Source: Candidatus Eiseniibacteriota bacterium (GTDB lineage Bacteria; Joyebacterota; Joyebacteria; Joyebacterales; Joyebacteraceae). Taken from it: a stretch of 42,723 nt of DNA. The notes beneath the pieces were generated by a model, which saw only the letters and a program-made list of their open reading frames with translations, did not search any database and had not been told where the DNA came from. Numbering within the stretch: position 1 is the first letter of the stretch; each line of letters starts with the position of its first letter. The position numbers and the translations under genes were made by a program. This document shows, in pieces, positions 6,571-14,863 of the stretch. The stretch covers positions 1 through 42,723 of the forward strand of contig JAUXGN010000022.1 of the NCBI GenBank assembly GCA_030622115.1. The letters run 5' to 3'.

Positions 6571-9135
6571 CTACTTGAGCAAGATCATCTTCCGCGAAGA
6601 TGTGAACGTCTCCGACGTAATCCGGTAGAAGTAGATTCCGCTTCCAGCGGGTTCGCCGCGGTCGTTCCTTCCATCCCACACGACCTCGTGCGGACCGGAC
6701 GATCTCCGCTCATCAACCAGCGTTCTCATCTTCTGCCCGGCGACATTGTAGATCTCGAGGAGAACGTCGCCCGGCTGCGCGATGCTGTAGGCGATCGTCG
6801 TCGTCGGATTGAACGGGTTCGGCCGGTTCTGCGACAGCGTGAAGCCGACGGCCGGGACCTCGTCCCCGGGATCGTCAATCCCCGTGGGTGTACCGAACCA
6901 ATCCACCGCATCCTGAATAAGCATCCTGATGTCGTCATCGTCTGTGAACTGCGACAGATCAAACGTCAGGTAGAACGATTTGTAGATCAGGTTGTCGAGC
7001 CAGAGACCGGCGCCCAGCTCGTACGCGTACGCGTACCCACTGAACGGGCCGTCCTGGAACAAGAAGGACGCCCACGACCAGATGTCCGGATTGCTGACCT
7101 CGTCCCAGTAGGATTCCGGGCAGCTGTCGTTCACGATCACATCCGGGCTGTCGGCGTACACGGGCAGCTCAACACCTTCATCGCCAATGGGAGAACCGAC
7201 GCATCCGATGATGCTGCCGTAATCGTACTCGTACGTGTAGGGACCGCCGATCCCGTCCGTTCCGGCGTGCGGCGGGACGCCAACGGTGCCGTCAGGAACG
7301 TACTGGGCTCTCAAGTATCCCCTGAAGAACTTCTTCATCGGCCTGAGGTATGAAATGGCGTGCTGCTTGTTCCCGAACTCGTCCGACGCGAGGAACAGGT
7401 TCTTGGGATCTCCTGTTGTGCCGCTGTTAAGGAAGTCGATGAGAGCGGCCGAGAGCGTGTCTGACTCGGCGCCCGAACCCATGCTGTTGCCGTAGACAAA
7501 GATCGCGCTGTAGGTCTCCGGGAAGGCGTACTCCTCGTACTCCTCCCAGTTGTAGGTGTCGTAGACCAGATCCGCGGCGTCCAGCGCCATGACGAACACC
7601 GGGAACTCGATGTTCTGATAATCCTGGTAGCCAGGAACCGTACCCGCATGGGCCAACAGCACCTCGACACCGTTGGTGGGAAGCATCCGGATGGAATAGT
7701 GCTCGCCCGGAGCATCTTCCGGTAGCGTCCCTCTGTTACTTATCGGGGCGCCGTCATTCGCGGCAAAGTAGTACCGCAGCTCCGTACTGATGGGAATCTC
7801 GGGCAGCACATAGTTGTACGTATTCGGCGCCTCGAAACTCGCGTGAGCCACGGCCTGCCAACCCTCACCGTAGTTGTAGTAAAGGGAGTCGGTAGCTACT
7901 CCCGATGCGTCGGTGATGGTTACCGACACCCCCGGCGTCGTGTCGAACGTGTTGCCGATCTCTTCGTAGACAAAGGCAGGAGGCTGCTCATCGACCTCTA
8001 TGAAGAAGCGGATCGCGAGCTCATCCTCAAGGAAGTTACCAGGCGGCTCGATGCCCCGGTACTGACCGCTCACGACGATCTCCCGCACGTAGCAGAGACC
8101 GATATCGGCAGTGTCGTTCTGAATGCCGACCGTCGAGCTGCGGCCTTCGTCGTGAGAAGCGTTCGTGCCTGTCTGTCCAAGCGTCACGTCCTGGTACTGG
8201 AAGATCATGTCGCCGTTCTCATGGAAGATGACCTCAAACGTGAGTGTCATCTCATCGACGGTGCCGTGACCGAACGTGAAATCGTGCCACTCGACGACGC
8301 AGTAGCGGTTGGGAGCATCTCCAAAGGTTTCGAAGTAGGTGTCGCCCGTTCCCTCGATCGCCTTCAGATCGTCCCAGAGAGGCGCCACGAGCGCTGGCAT
8401 CTGCGTGAATCCGGGGATGGGATAGACGTAGTTGAAGAAGAAACCGTCGCTGTCCCAACCAGAGTCCGGATAGGGCTCGTACCAACCGTTGTCAGCCAGC
8501 AGGATCTCACCGTTCGTGTCGACGTACATGTAGGTTCTATCGATCCCGTAGAACGGGAAGGTGAATCCGAACGGGATCGGTTCCGAGAAGTTCTCGTCGC
8601 CGGAGAAACTCGGGACGCCGTACATGATCGTGGATGTCCCGGTCTCGCTGATCTCGATCCAGTCGTACACCGGGCCTCCGGGCTCGCCGCTGTCGATCCA
8701 CTCGTATCCCATCTCATCGGGGCCGCCGGTCCCGTAGTGTTCGGCGATCTCGGTCTCGATCTCGTGCGCGTCGTTCCCGGGATTCGCATCACCGGCGAGC
8801 GCCGTTGTCATGGTGACCGCATAGGCGCCGAGCGCGGTCGGTAGCCACGTGTCGATGAACGTCACCACGTCGGTTGCACCAGGCGCGATCGTGCCCGAGT
8901 GAACCACCGTGCTGCTATAGACTGTCACCATCGACTCATCGACGATCTCGCACGTGACGTCGAAGCTCGCCGTCACGTCCGAGCCACCGAAATTCTGCAC
9001 GGTCCCCGACGGCGTCAGTACCCTGTCCACGACCTCGGACATGTCCGGCTCCTCGATCGAGAGCACACCGACGTCTGCCGGGGCCGATACAACCGCCAGA
9101 AACACCATCACTACTGCTACCACTGCCGCTCTCAT
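6571..9135 (-). CDS. large secreted protein with CARDB-like and FlgD-type C-terminal domain
   Basis: An 854-residue exported protein. The ATG at 9135 follows GGAGGG and starts a signal peptide (MRAAVVAVVMVFLAVVSAPA). An Ig-like CARDB region comes first (about 30-125: VQNFGGSDVTASFDVTCEIV). A region with PFGFTFPFYGIDRTYMYVDT and YCVVEWHDF follows (about 175-320) and resembles the nidogen-like all-beta domain found in many bacterial secreted proteins. A middle region (about 490-600) with LLAHAGTVPGYQDY and VYGNSMG looks like a Rossmann or gingipain-like alpha/beta fold, but without a recognisable catalytic dyad. The last about 90 residues are a FlgD-like tail (SQNRPNPFNPTTTIAYS, VVWDGRNDRGEPAGSG, MILLK). 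It lies downstream of the gene at 9260-9823 on the same strand. Function is unknown. Confidence 0.87.
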   Translation of the reverse strand: MRAAVVAVVMVFLAVVSAPADVGVLSIEEPDMSEVVDRVLTPSGTVQNFGGSDVTASFDVTCEIVDESMVTVYSSTVVHSGTIAPGATDVVTFIDTWLPTALGAYAVTMTTALAGDANPGNDAHEIETEIAEHYGTGGPDEMGYEWIDSGEPGGPVYDWIEISETGTSTIMYGVPSFSGDENFSEPIPFGFTFPFYGIDRTYMYVDTNGEILLADNGWYEPYPDSGWDSDGFFFNYVYPIPGFTQMPALVAPLWDDLKAIEGTGDTYFETFGDAPNRYCVVEWHDFTFGHGTVDEMTLTFEVIFHENGDMIFQYQDVTLGQTGTNASHDEGRSSTVGIQNDTADIGLCYVREIVVSGQYRGIEPPGNFLEDELAIRFFIEVDEQPPAFVYEEIGNTFDTTPGVSVTITDASGVATDSLYYNYGEGWQAVAHASFEAPNTYNYVLPEIPISTELRYYFAANDGAPISNRGTLPEDAPGEHYSIRMLPTNGVEVLLAHAGTVPGYQDYQNIEFPVFVMALDAADLVYDTYNWEEYEEYAFPETYSAIFVYGNSMGSGAESDTLSAALIDFLNSGTTGDPKNLFLASDEFGNKQHAISYLRPMKKFFRGYLRAQYVPDGTVGVPPHAGTDGIGGPYTYEYDYGSIIGCVGSPIGDEGVELPVYADSPDVIVNDSCPESYWDEVSNPDIWSWASFLFQDGPFSGYAYAYELGAGLWLDNLIYKSFYLTFDLSQFTDDDDIRMLIQDAVDWFGTPTGIDDPGDEVPAVGFTLSQNRPNPFNPTTTIAYSIAQPGDVLLEIYNVAGQKMRTLVDERRSSGPHEVVWDGRNDRGEPAGSGIYFYRITSETFTSSRKMILLK

Positions 9136-9195
9136 GCGTGTCCCTCCGCTTTTCTCCAAGCTACCGGCACCGGGAACGCCGCCACGGAGCCCTGA

Positions 9196-9219
9196 GAGGC
9201 AGCCGCATATGGCTGCCTC
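9196..9219. terminator. strong hairpin between two secreted-protein genes
   Basis: GAGGCAGCC (9196-9204) pairs perfectly with GGCTGCCTC (9211-9219) around a 6-nt loop. Outer GGAGCCC and GGGCTTCC can extend it. There is no T-run, so it may attenuate or stabilise transcripts between the gene ending at 9260 and the one starting at 9135. Confidence 0.4.
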
Positions 9220-9259
9220 CCGGGGGCTTCCGGCGTAGGTCGACGTAACCCTATTTCAT

Positions 9260-9823
9260 CTACCTGTATGTCGCCTTGATGGCCGTCCACGTGGCCGACT
9301 CGACGGGCGACGGCTCCTGACCAACCCTCACGTCGTCAACCAGCATGGCGTAGTCGTTGTTGAACCACACGATTGCGAGGTAGCAATTCTCACCGGCATA
9401 CGGCGTCAGGTCGTACTGATACTTGACGTACGATGAACCGACTGTGACGGCATCCAACTCTACGGTGAAATCCCCGGCCGCAGTGCCTGTCGTGGAGAGT
9501 CTCACCTCGAAGTCCTCGGTTCCGTACCAGGATCTCGCGTAGAATTCAAACATGTCGGCGGGACTGACGGTCACCTGCGGCGTGATCAGCCAGTCGTTGC
9601 CGGCGCCGGCGCTGGAGTAGTACGCCACGGCCGCCATCCAGTCACCGGTGTGGGCATAGCCGGAGTTGTTGTAGGCGAACCAGTCATCCGTGTCTCCACC
9701 GCTGATGATGGTCCAGCTAGCCGGAATCCCGCCACCCTCAAAGCCCTCGTCGACGGACCAGTCGGCAAGCGCCATCGGAGCGGATACGAGAACTATGGCC
9801 AGAAGCAATACGAAACCCTTCAT
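9260..9823 (-). CDS. secreted choice-of-anchor-J-like protein with TWxxIKAxYR tail
   Basis: A 187-residue exported protein. The ATG is preceded by GGAGATC and begins a signal peptide (MKGFVLLLAIVLVSAPMALA). The body (about 23-170) matches the cleaved-adhesin/choice-of-anchor J jelly-roll: EGFEGGGIPASWTI, GNDWLITPQVTV, FEFYARSWYGTEDFEVRLST and AIVWFNNDYAMLVDDVRVG. Proteins with this domain carry different C-terminal sorting signals in different lineages. Here the protein ends in ATWTAIKATYR immediately before the stop, the motif also found at the ends of three other secreted proteins in the window. The role is probably cell-surface or extracellular; the ligand is unknown. Confidence 0.85.
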   Translation of the reverse strand: MKGFVLLLAIVLVSAPMALADWSVDEGFEGGGIPASWTIISGGDTDDWFAYNNSGYAHTGDWMAAVAYYSSAGAGNDWLITPQVTVSPADMFEFYARSWYGTEDFEVRLSTTGTAAGDFTVELDAVTVGSSYVKYQYDLTPYAGENCYLAIVWFNNDYAMLVDDVRVGQEPSPVESATWTAIKATYR

Positions 9824-10295
9824 TTTCGATCTCCTTCCATCTTCTCCTGCATCAGTGCGTCTCGCTTCACACTCAAACCGTGCGCGGCATCGCTGTCTGC
9901 TACGCGGCCGGGTCGATGTACTCGAGGCGCGTCATGGCGATCGGACAAGCTCTGCCCGGGCCGCCGGATTCCTAGCGTGTCCGCTGGGACTCCCACCTCC
10001 CTTCTCCAGTGAGATGCTCGATGAGCGCAATCGCTCACCGGCGCCCTTGGGTCGCGGTAGGTCTTCATATGCCTGAGGAACTCAGGGGCGGCTGTGGAGT
10101 TCACGGAGAGAGGACGGTGTGGGCCGGCCCCCGAAAACCCGGCGAAGCGAACGATCCGACATGGTCGGAGATCGCCCGCGACCTCGGGTCGCGGCAGGGT
10201 GGCAGGATTGTTTAGCGCAAGCCTACGACAGCGATGATGCTAACGTCTTTCTCACTTCTTGGCAAGCACGTAGCACGGCACGCCAGGCGACGCAA
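9824..10295. other. intergenic stretch without recognisable gene
   Basis: About 470 bp separate the secreted-protein start at 9823 from the AbiEii fossil. Small open frames exist on both strands but none has a ribosome site with coding-like composition. The minus strand around 9950-10030 has GGTGGGAGTCCC and GGACACGC, faintly like the core of a cobalamin riboswitch, but the rest of that consensus is absent. The stretch presumably contains the promoter and a long leader of the downstream gene, possibly structured. Confidence 0.35.
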
Positions 10296-10410
10296 GCGCG
10301 CATCCTCACGCCTCTTCTTGAGCGCCCAGGATCCGGGAGCCACCCAGGTTCCATCGAACTGCCTGCCCGCCGACAGTGCGAGGGGCTCAGCAGGAACGAG
10401 TGATCCTGGG
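10296..10410 (-). pseudogene. decayed 3' end of an AbiEii toxin gene
   Basis: The minus strand encodes LALSAGRQFDGTWVAPGSWALKKRR, closely matching the last residues of the AbiEii toxin at 3386-4309 (VTLSEGGQFDATWVAPGPWA). The nucleotide match extends past the toxin stop codon, where one base is missing so the frame reads on. Nothing upstream of about 10410 resembles the toxin, so only the 3' terminal piece remains. The break in homology lies about 12 bp from the perfect palindrome at 10423. It is a relic of a second copy or of a rearrangement, not a functional gene. Confidence 0.7.
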
Positions 10411-10422
10411 GTTCGAGTCATG

Positions 10423-10468
10423 TGATGAAAGCGTTACCAGTTGTCGACAACTGGTAACGCTTTCATCA
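10423..10468. promoter_or_regulatory. perfect 46-bp palindrome containing two cre-like operators
   Basis: Positions 10423-10445 are the exact reverse complement of 10446-10468, with no unpaired loop and GTCGAC at the centre. Each arm contains a 14-bp sequence, TGAAAGCGTTACCA (10426-10439) and its reverse complement (10452-10465). This sequence fits every position of the LacI/CcpA-family cre consensus TGWAARCGYTWNCW. It lies 48 bp beyond the stop of the patatin gene, on that gene's 3' side, so it could be a double operator, a cruciform, or an mRNA 3' hairpin. No T-run follows on either strand. Confidence 0.6.
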
Positions 10469-10515
10469 GACCCTCTCACAAACGTCAATCAAGAATCCGA
10501 CCGCGCCCCGCCGTC

Positions 10516-12828
10516 CTATCCCGAGCCGAAAAGCCCTCCGAGCGAAAGGTAGACGGTGGCATTCCCTCTTTCGGCCCAACCGAACGCCACGCACAAAGGC
10601 CCAATCACGGAATCGGCACTGATGAAGACCGAGCCCGCAAATAGAGCATCCTCGATCGCCACATCATCGAGATCGCGCCAGACGTTTCCGGCCTCGAGCG
10701 AGACACCCAGATACACGCCGCCCCCTACCGGACCGGGAAGCTGGGAGATCTCGTTGAAGTAGATGAGATCCACGAGACAGAAATGCGACCCGCGAAGTTG
10801 ACCGGACTCGAATCCGGAGAGCGAAAGAAATCCGCCCAGCTCGAACTCCTCATAGAGAGGCATGCTCGAATCCAGAGATGATCCGGCGCTCCAGGCCGCC
10901 GCGAATGTGCTCCGCCCGAGAGTGAATGCCTGTCGGGCATCCGCCCGAACGCGGTGGAACGACTGCTCCGAACCGAAGCGCTCGCGGTGGAACACACCAT
11001 CAACGATCAGCACACCCCCCGATCGGGGAAATGACGGGTTGTCTACTTGGTCGAACGTCATCCGTGCGGTCCAACCACCCGTCCTGTGGTCGTCGTCATC
11101 CAGCTCCGATTGACCCAGACGGACGTGTGTCGTGACATGTCCCGTGAATGCCCCGACGCGCAGCTCACCGTACGTCCCGAACTGCATGCCCGCATGGAGC
11201 GAGGCTTCCCTCGTTCGAACGCGGCATCTGGATCGAGTCCCATCATCTCCGGACACCTCAACGTCACGCCGATCGAGCCGAAGCTGCGGGTTCACAAAGA
11301 GAACATCCCCGTAGTCGAGAGGCTGGTACACCTCCGTCCGAAGCTCGTTCTCGCTCCCGAAGCTCGCTCGCGTTCTCCACTCGGCTCCGAGTTTGTTGAT
11401 GCGTGCGGTTCGCAGATATGCGAGGAGGTTGTACTCGTTCTCGCCCCGAAAATCGGCGGCGAAGTTCAGTCCGATGCGTAGGAACGTGGGTCCCCATATC
11501 TTCTCTTTCGCATCGATGACGAGCACGGATCGCTCGCCCTCCTTCACGATGTCGAAGTCGACGGACTCGAAGTCTCCCAGTTCATAGATGCGTCCGAGAT
11601 CATCCCGCAGCACACTCACGTCAAGCGGAACACCGGTTTTCGTCTTCACGACACGCTCGATGATGTGATCGGAGACCCGATTCGCGCCGGTAACGCGTAT
11701 CTCGTCGATGACGAGCTCGTCCACGGCGGTCCCCGTGCCGCACCGTAGGTACTCAAGATACGTGTCGTACGCCTCACCGCTCACGGAGTACGCGGAAAGC
11801 CGGCCGGTGTGCTCACGCGTCTCCGTCTCCCCGATCGTGATCGCGTCGCCGGCGTCACTGAAGTCTGTTGACGATATCTCACCAAGTTCGGGTACGATGA
11901 GCACGTCATCATCTGTCAGGGTCTCCGTCTGCGCCATGACGTTCTGTGCGGTCATGATGGCGATGTTCCTGATGTAGACGGCTGGAATGGAGTCGTACGT
12001 CTGGTCGCTGGTGCTCGGCGAAACGTCCACGGCTATGACCACGTCGGCGCCCATCGCCCTGGCCACATCGATGGGGAGGTTCCGCACGACGCCACCGTCT
12101 ACCAGAAGCCGTCCGTCGAGTTCGACAGGAGAGAAGGCCCCTGCCACCGACGTGCTGGCGCGGATGGCGTCACCGACGTTACCCTCTGAGAGCACCACCA
12201 TCTCTCCCGCCTTCAGGTCACACGCAACGGAACGGAAGGGAAGCGGAAGGCCGTCGAAACCCTCCACCCCCGTGGTCCCGAGTGTGAGCGTCTTGAGGAA
12301 ATGTGTGATCTTTTGTCCCGAGACAAGACCGGAGGGAAGATGGAGGCCGTCGCGCCGCACTCCGAACTCGATGGCGAACAGGCGCTCCCGATCCTCCTCC
12401 TTGCGGCGAAACGGCATCGTTTCTCGTGCGGCAGCGTCGCTGAAGAAGTCGCCCCAATCCATCGTGCCGAGGATCCGTTCAATCTCCTCGGGTGGGATTC
12501 CGGACGCGTAGAGACCGCCGACGACAGATCCTATGCTCGTGCCGGCGACGTAGTCGACCGGCACCCGCATCTCCTCGAGCACCTTGAGCACACCGACGTG
12601 CGCCGCGCCTCGCGCGCCGCCTCCTCCAAGCACAAGTCCGATCTTCGGGCGTGCAATGCCGGGAAGTTCACCTGGCGAGCCATCCCGAGCCTCGTCGAGC
12701 GGCAAATCAGACACGGGGATGCCTTCGGCAGGATCAGACAGAGCCGGGGCGCGCGATGCGCCGACCGGAGACGCTCCAGCCAGGATCACCAGAAACAGAA
12801 ACCAGACCACCATCTTGCGGAACTCCAT
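10516..12828 (-). CDS. PlpD-like patatin phospholipase with POTRA and outer-membrane barrel
   Basis: A 770-residue protein resembling type Vd autotransporters (PlpD, FplA), which carry a lipase domain through their own barrel. After a signal peptide (about 1-25), the patatin domain (about 62-260) has the oxyanion loop GGGGARG (68-74), the nucleophile motif GTSIG with Ser98, and the DGG motif with catalytic Asp244. A POTRA-like segment (about 370-445, IDEIRVTGANRVSDHIIERV) precedes a 16-strand-type Omp85-like barrel (about 450-770; GWTARMTFDQVDNPSFPRSGG). All catalytic residues are present, so phospholipase A activity is likely. GAGG precedes the ATG. It follows the flavin reductase gene by 49 nt on the same strand and may share its transcript. 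Confidence 0.92.
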   Translation of the reverse strand: MEFRKMVVWFLFLVILAGASPVGASRAPALSDPAEGIPVSDLPLDEARDGSPGELPGIARPKIGLVLGGGGARGAAHVGVLKVLEEMRVPVDYVAGTSIGSVVGGLYASGIPPEEIERILGTMDWGDFFSDAAARETMPFRRKEEDRERLFAIEFGVRRDGLHLPSGLVSGQKITHFLKTLTLGTTGVEGFDGLPLPFRSVACDLKAGEMVVLSEGNVGDAIRASTSVAGAFSPVELDGRLLVDGGVVRNLPIDVARAMGADVVIAVDVSPSTSDQTYDSIPAVYIRNIAIMTAQNVMAQTETLTDDDVLIVPELGEISSTDFSDAGDAITIGETETREHTGRLSAYSVSGEAYDTYLEYLRCGTGTAVDELVIDEIRVTGANRVSDHIIERVVKTKTGVPLDVSVLRDDLGRIYELGDFESVDFDIVKEGERSVLVIDAKEKIWGPTFLRIGLNFAADFRGENEYNLLAYLRTARINKLGAEWRTRASFGSENELRTEVYQPLDYGDVLFVNPQLRLDRRDVEVSGDDGTRSRCRVRTREASLHAGMQFGTYGELRVGAFTGHVTTHVRLGQSELDDDDHRTGGWTARMTFDQVDNPSFPRSGGVLIVDGVFHRERFGSEQSFHRVRADARQAFTLGRSTFAAAWSAGSSLDSSMPLYEEFELGGFLSLSGFESGQLRGSHFCLVDLIYFNEISQLPGPVGGGVYLGVSLEAGNVWRDLDDVAIEDALFAGSVFISADSVIGPLCVAFGWAERGNATVYLSLGGLFGSG

Positions 12829-12877
12829 AATCGATCCTCGTCGAATCCCAGAGTGCCTCGAGAAGCGTCACTCATTC

Positions 12878-13399
12878 TCAAGCGGCGCCCTTCCCCATTG
12901 AAACGTAGTTCGGTGCGTTCTTCGGTGACTTCCCGCCCTTGACGGTGTGGTAGTAGGCGTACGTCATGGGAGTCTCGTCGGACAGAACATCTCCTCCTAC
13001 GACCTTTCCGGCAAACACGGTGTGGCTACCCAAGTCCATCTGGTCGATCAGCTCGCACTCCAGGAAAGCCACGGTGGAGTCGAGGACGATCGGGACGCCG
13101 TTCTGACCTTCCCTGAAGCTGATCCCCTCGAATTTGTCGAAATCCCGCCCGCTCCTGTACCCGAAGCCGGCGATGAGGCCTATCGGGGCGCTCTCCGACA
13201 GAATCGAAAGCGTGAAGACCCTGCTCTCCTCAATGAATTCGTGAGTCAGGTTATCGTGGCTGACGCACACCGTGATAGTCACCGGGTCTGCGGTTGTCTG
13301 CAGAACGGCATTCACGATCTGCCCGTTGAGCTTGCCACCTTTCCTCGATGTCAGTATGTACATCCCGTAGCTGATTCTCTCCAGTGCTTTCGGGTTCAT
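12878..13399 (-). CDS. flavin reductase-like FMN-binding split-barrel protein
   Basis: A 173-residue protein of the flavin reductase/flavoredoxin family (PF01613), which binds FMN in a split barrel. It resembles the flavin domain of high-molecular-weight rubredoxins. Visible features are ERISYGMYILTSRKGGKLNGQIVNAVLQ at the start (the flavin-binding strand region, given here as residues about 5-32), VTITVCVSHDNLTHEFI, FTLSILSE and FLECELIDQMDLGSHTVFAG. The start is an ATG at 13399 preceded by AAAGGGG. It is divergent from the BNR_4 gene, with a 68-bp shared promoter region. Its partner and electron donor are unknown; an electron-transfer or oxygen-protection role is possible. Confidence 0.88.
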   Translation of the reverse strand: MNPKALERISYGMYILTSRKGGKLNGQIVNAVLQTTADPVTITVCVSHDNLTHEFIEESRVFTLSILSESAPIGLIAGFGYRSGRDFDKFEGISFREGQNGVPIVLDSTVAFLECELIDQMDLGSHTVFAGKVVGGDVLSDETPMTYAYYHTVKGGKSPKNAPNYVSMGKGAA

Positions 13400-13467
13400 A
13401 GACTGCCCCTTTGCGTGTAGAATCCAGAGACTCGCGTATTTCGACACCCGGTGACTGGGAGAGTAGC

Positions 13468-14844
13468 ATGAACCGCCCGCCTGAGCGAACTGTCGTGCTC
13501 CTCGTCCTGGCTCTGATCATGGCCTCTGTCTGCGGTAGCGCGGGGGTACCGGCGGCTAGCCCCGAGTTCTCCCCCACACCACCGTGCGCCCCAGGCGACA
13601 CGTTCCTCGAACTCGCACCAATCGGCGCATGGAGCTGGTACGGCGACCCGAAAGCGATCACCTACGTCGGGGAGCACGCAAGAACCTACGCGGGCTGGGT
13701 CGATGACGGCGGGAGCATTGTCGTAGCTTCGTACGATCACGAGACCGGAGAGATCATCTCTACTGTCATTCGTGATTCGCTCGAACGTGATGATCACGAC
13801 AACCCATCGCTTCTCATAGAACCCGACGGCCGGATCACGGCCTTCTTTGCACCCCACGGCGGAGTCGGCGGACCGAAGACGCTCAGACGCCTCTACTACA
13901 CCGTCACCGAGAACCGGGAGGATGTCTCCAGTTGGCAGACCGAGACGGAACTCGAGACGAACACGGGCGGCAAGTGGGGCTTCACCTACCCAAACGCCTG
14001 CCGGCTCGCGGGCGAGGGCGGAAGGACCTACCTCTTCTGGCGAGGAGGAGACGGGAGACCAACTGTCTCGTTCTCGGACGACATGGTCGAGTGGAATCGG
14101 GCGGAGGCGTTGATCTGGAGCAACGGTGAGAGACCGTATCTCAAGATTGCCTCCGATGGAGATGAGATCATCCACCTCGGGTTCACCGACGGCCACCCAA
14201 GGGGCGAGCCGACGAACAGCATCTACTACGCGTACTATCATCAGGGCACGTTCCACAGAATCGACGGAACCGAGATCACAAGCATGACAGAGCTGCGCAC
14301 GGACCCTATCTTCCCGAAGGACGCCACGATCGTCCACGACGCACGCGCAGACAGCATCCCCGCGTGGATATGGGACATCGCCGTGGACTCGGACGGCTAC
14401 CCCGTCATCGCCTACGTCAACTTCCCCGAAACGACAGACCACAGGTATCGCTACGCCCGGTGGGACGGCCGATCCTGGCTCGATACCGAACTCTGCCCCG
14501 CGGGAGGGTGGACGGTCGACTTCTCCCCTGCCAGGAAGCCACTGCACAGGTTCGAACTCTGGTACTCGGGAGGGATCACGCTCGATCATGAGGATCCGTC
14601 GGTCGTCTATCTTTCACGACCTGTCGATGGTATCTTTGAGATCGAGAGATGGGTGACACCGGACGGCGGAAGGACATGGACAAGCGAGCCTGTTACGTGC
14701 GGATCCCGGAAGGACAACACCCGGCCATGTGTCCCGCGAGGACACGAGCCCGGTGGTCCTGATGTCATCTGGATGTACGGCGATTACATCCACTACCGCG
14801 ACTATGAAACCTCGATGAGGATGCGGGTAGAACCGAAACACTGA
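13468..14844 (+). CDS. secreted BNR_4 repeat protein, possible polysaccharide lyase
   Basis: A 458-residue exported beta-propeller protein. The start is the ATG at 13468 with GGGAGAG upstream, giving a signal peptide through about residue 31 (VVLLVLALIMASVCGSAG). The body matches BNR_4 (PF15892), with GAWSWYGDPKAITYVGEHA, TYAGWVDDGGSIVVASYD, DDHDNPSLLIEPDGRI and WGFTYPNACRLAGE. This fold is shared with PL24/PL25/PL28-type ulvan lyases and related rhamnogalacturonan-active enzymes, so a carbohydrate lyase or binding role is plausible, but no family-specific active site can be claimed. It ends 19 bp before the COG2248 gene on the same strand and probably shares its mRNA. Confidence 0.82.
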   Translation: MNRPPERTVVLLVLALIMASVCGSAGVPAASPEFSPTPPCAPGDTFLELAPIGAWSWYGDPKAITYVGEHARTYAGWVDDGGSIVVASYDHETGEIISTVIRDSLERDDHDNPSLLIEPDGRITAFFAPHGGVGGPKTLRRLYYTVTENREDVSSWQTETELETNTGGKWGFTYPNACRLAGEGGRTYLFWRGGDGRPTVSFSDDMVEWNRAEALIWSNGERPYLKIASDGDEIIHLGFTDGHPRGEPTNSIYYAYYHQGTFHRIDGTEITSMTELRTDPIFPKDATIVHDARADSIPAWIWDIAVDSDGYPVIAYVNFPETTDHRYRYARWDGRSWLDTELCPAGGWTVDFSPARKPLHRFELWYSGGITLDHEDPSVVYLSRPVDGIFEIERWVTPDGGRTWTSEPVTCGSRKDNTRPCVPRGHEPGGPDVIWMYGDYIHYRDYETSMRMRVEPKH

Positions 14845-14863
14845 AAACCGAGGCCCGAGAGCA

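Noticed and set aside
9940-10040. Possible cobalamin riboswitch on the minus strand upstream of the tagged gene at 9260-9823
   Set aside because: GGTGGGAGTCCC and GGACACGC loosely resemble the B12-box core, but the flanking conserved parts and the closing stem were not found, and the downstream gene has no link to cobalamin.
10395-10425. tRNA-like T-loop sequence GGTTCGAGTC
   Set aside because: The flanking bases cannot form the five-pair T stem and no anticodon arm or acceptor stem can be built around it.
12301-12942. Plus-strand frame opposite the patatin gene
   Set aside because: It is an antisense shadow; the minus-strand gene has all catalytic motifs and a proper start.
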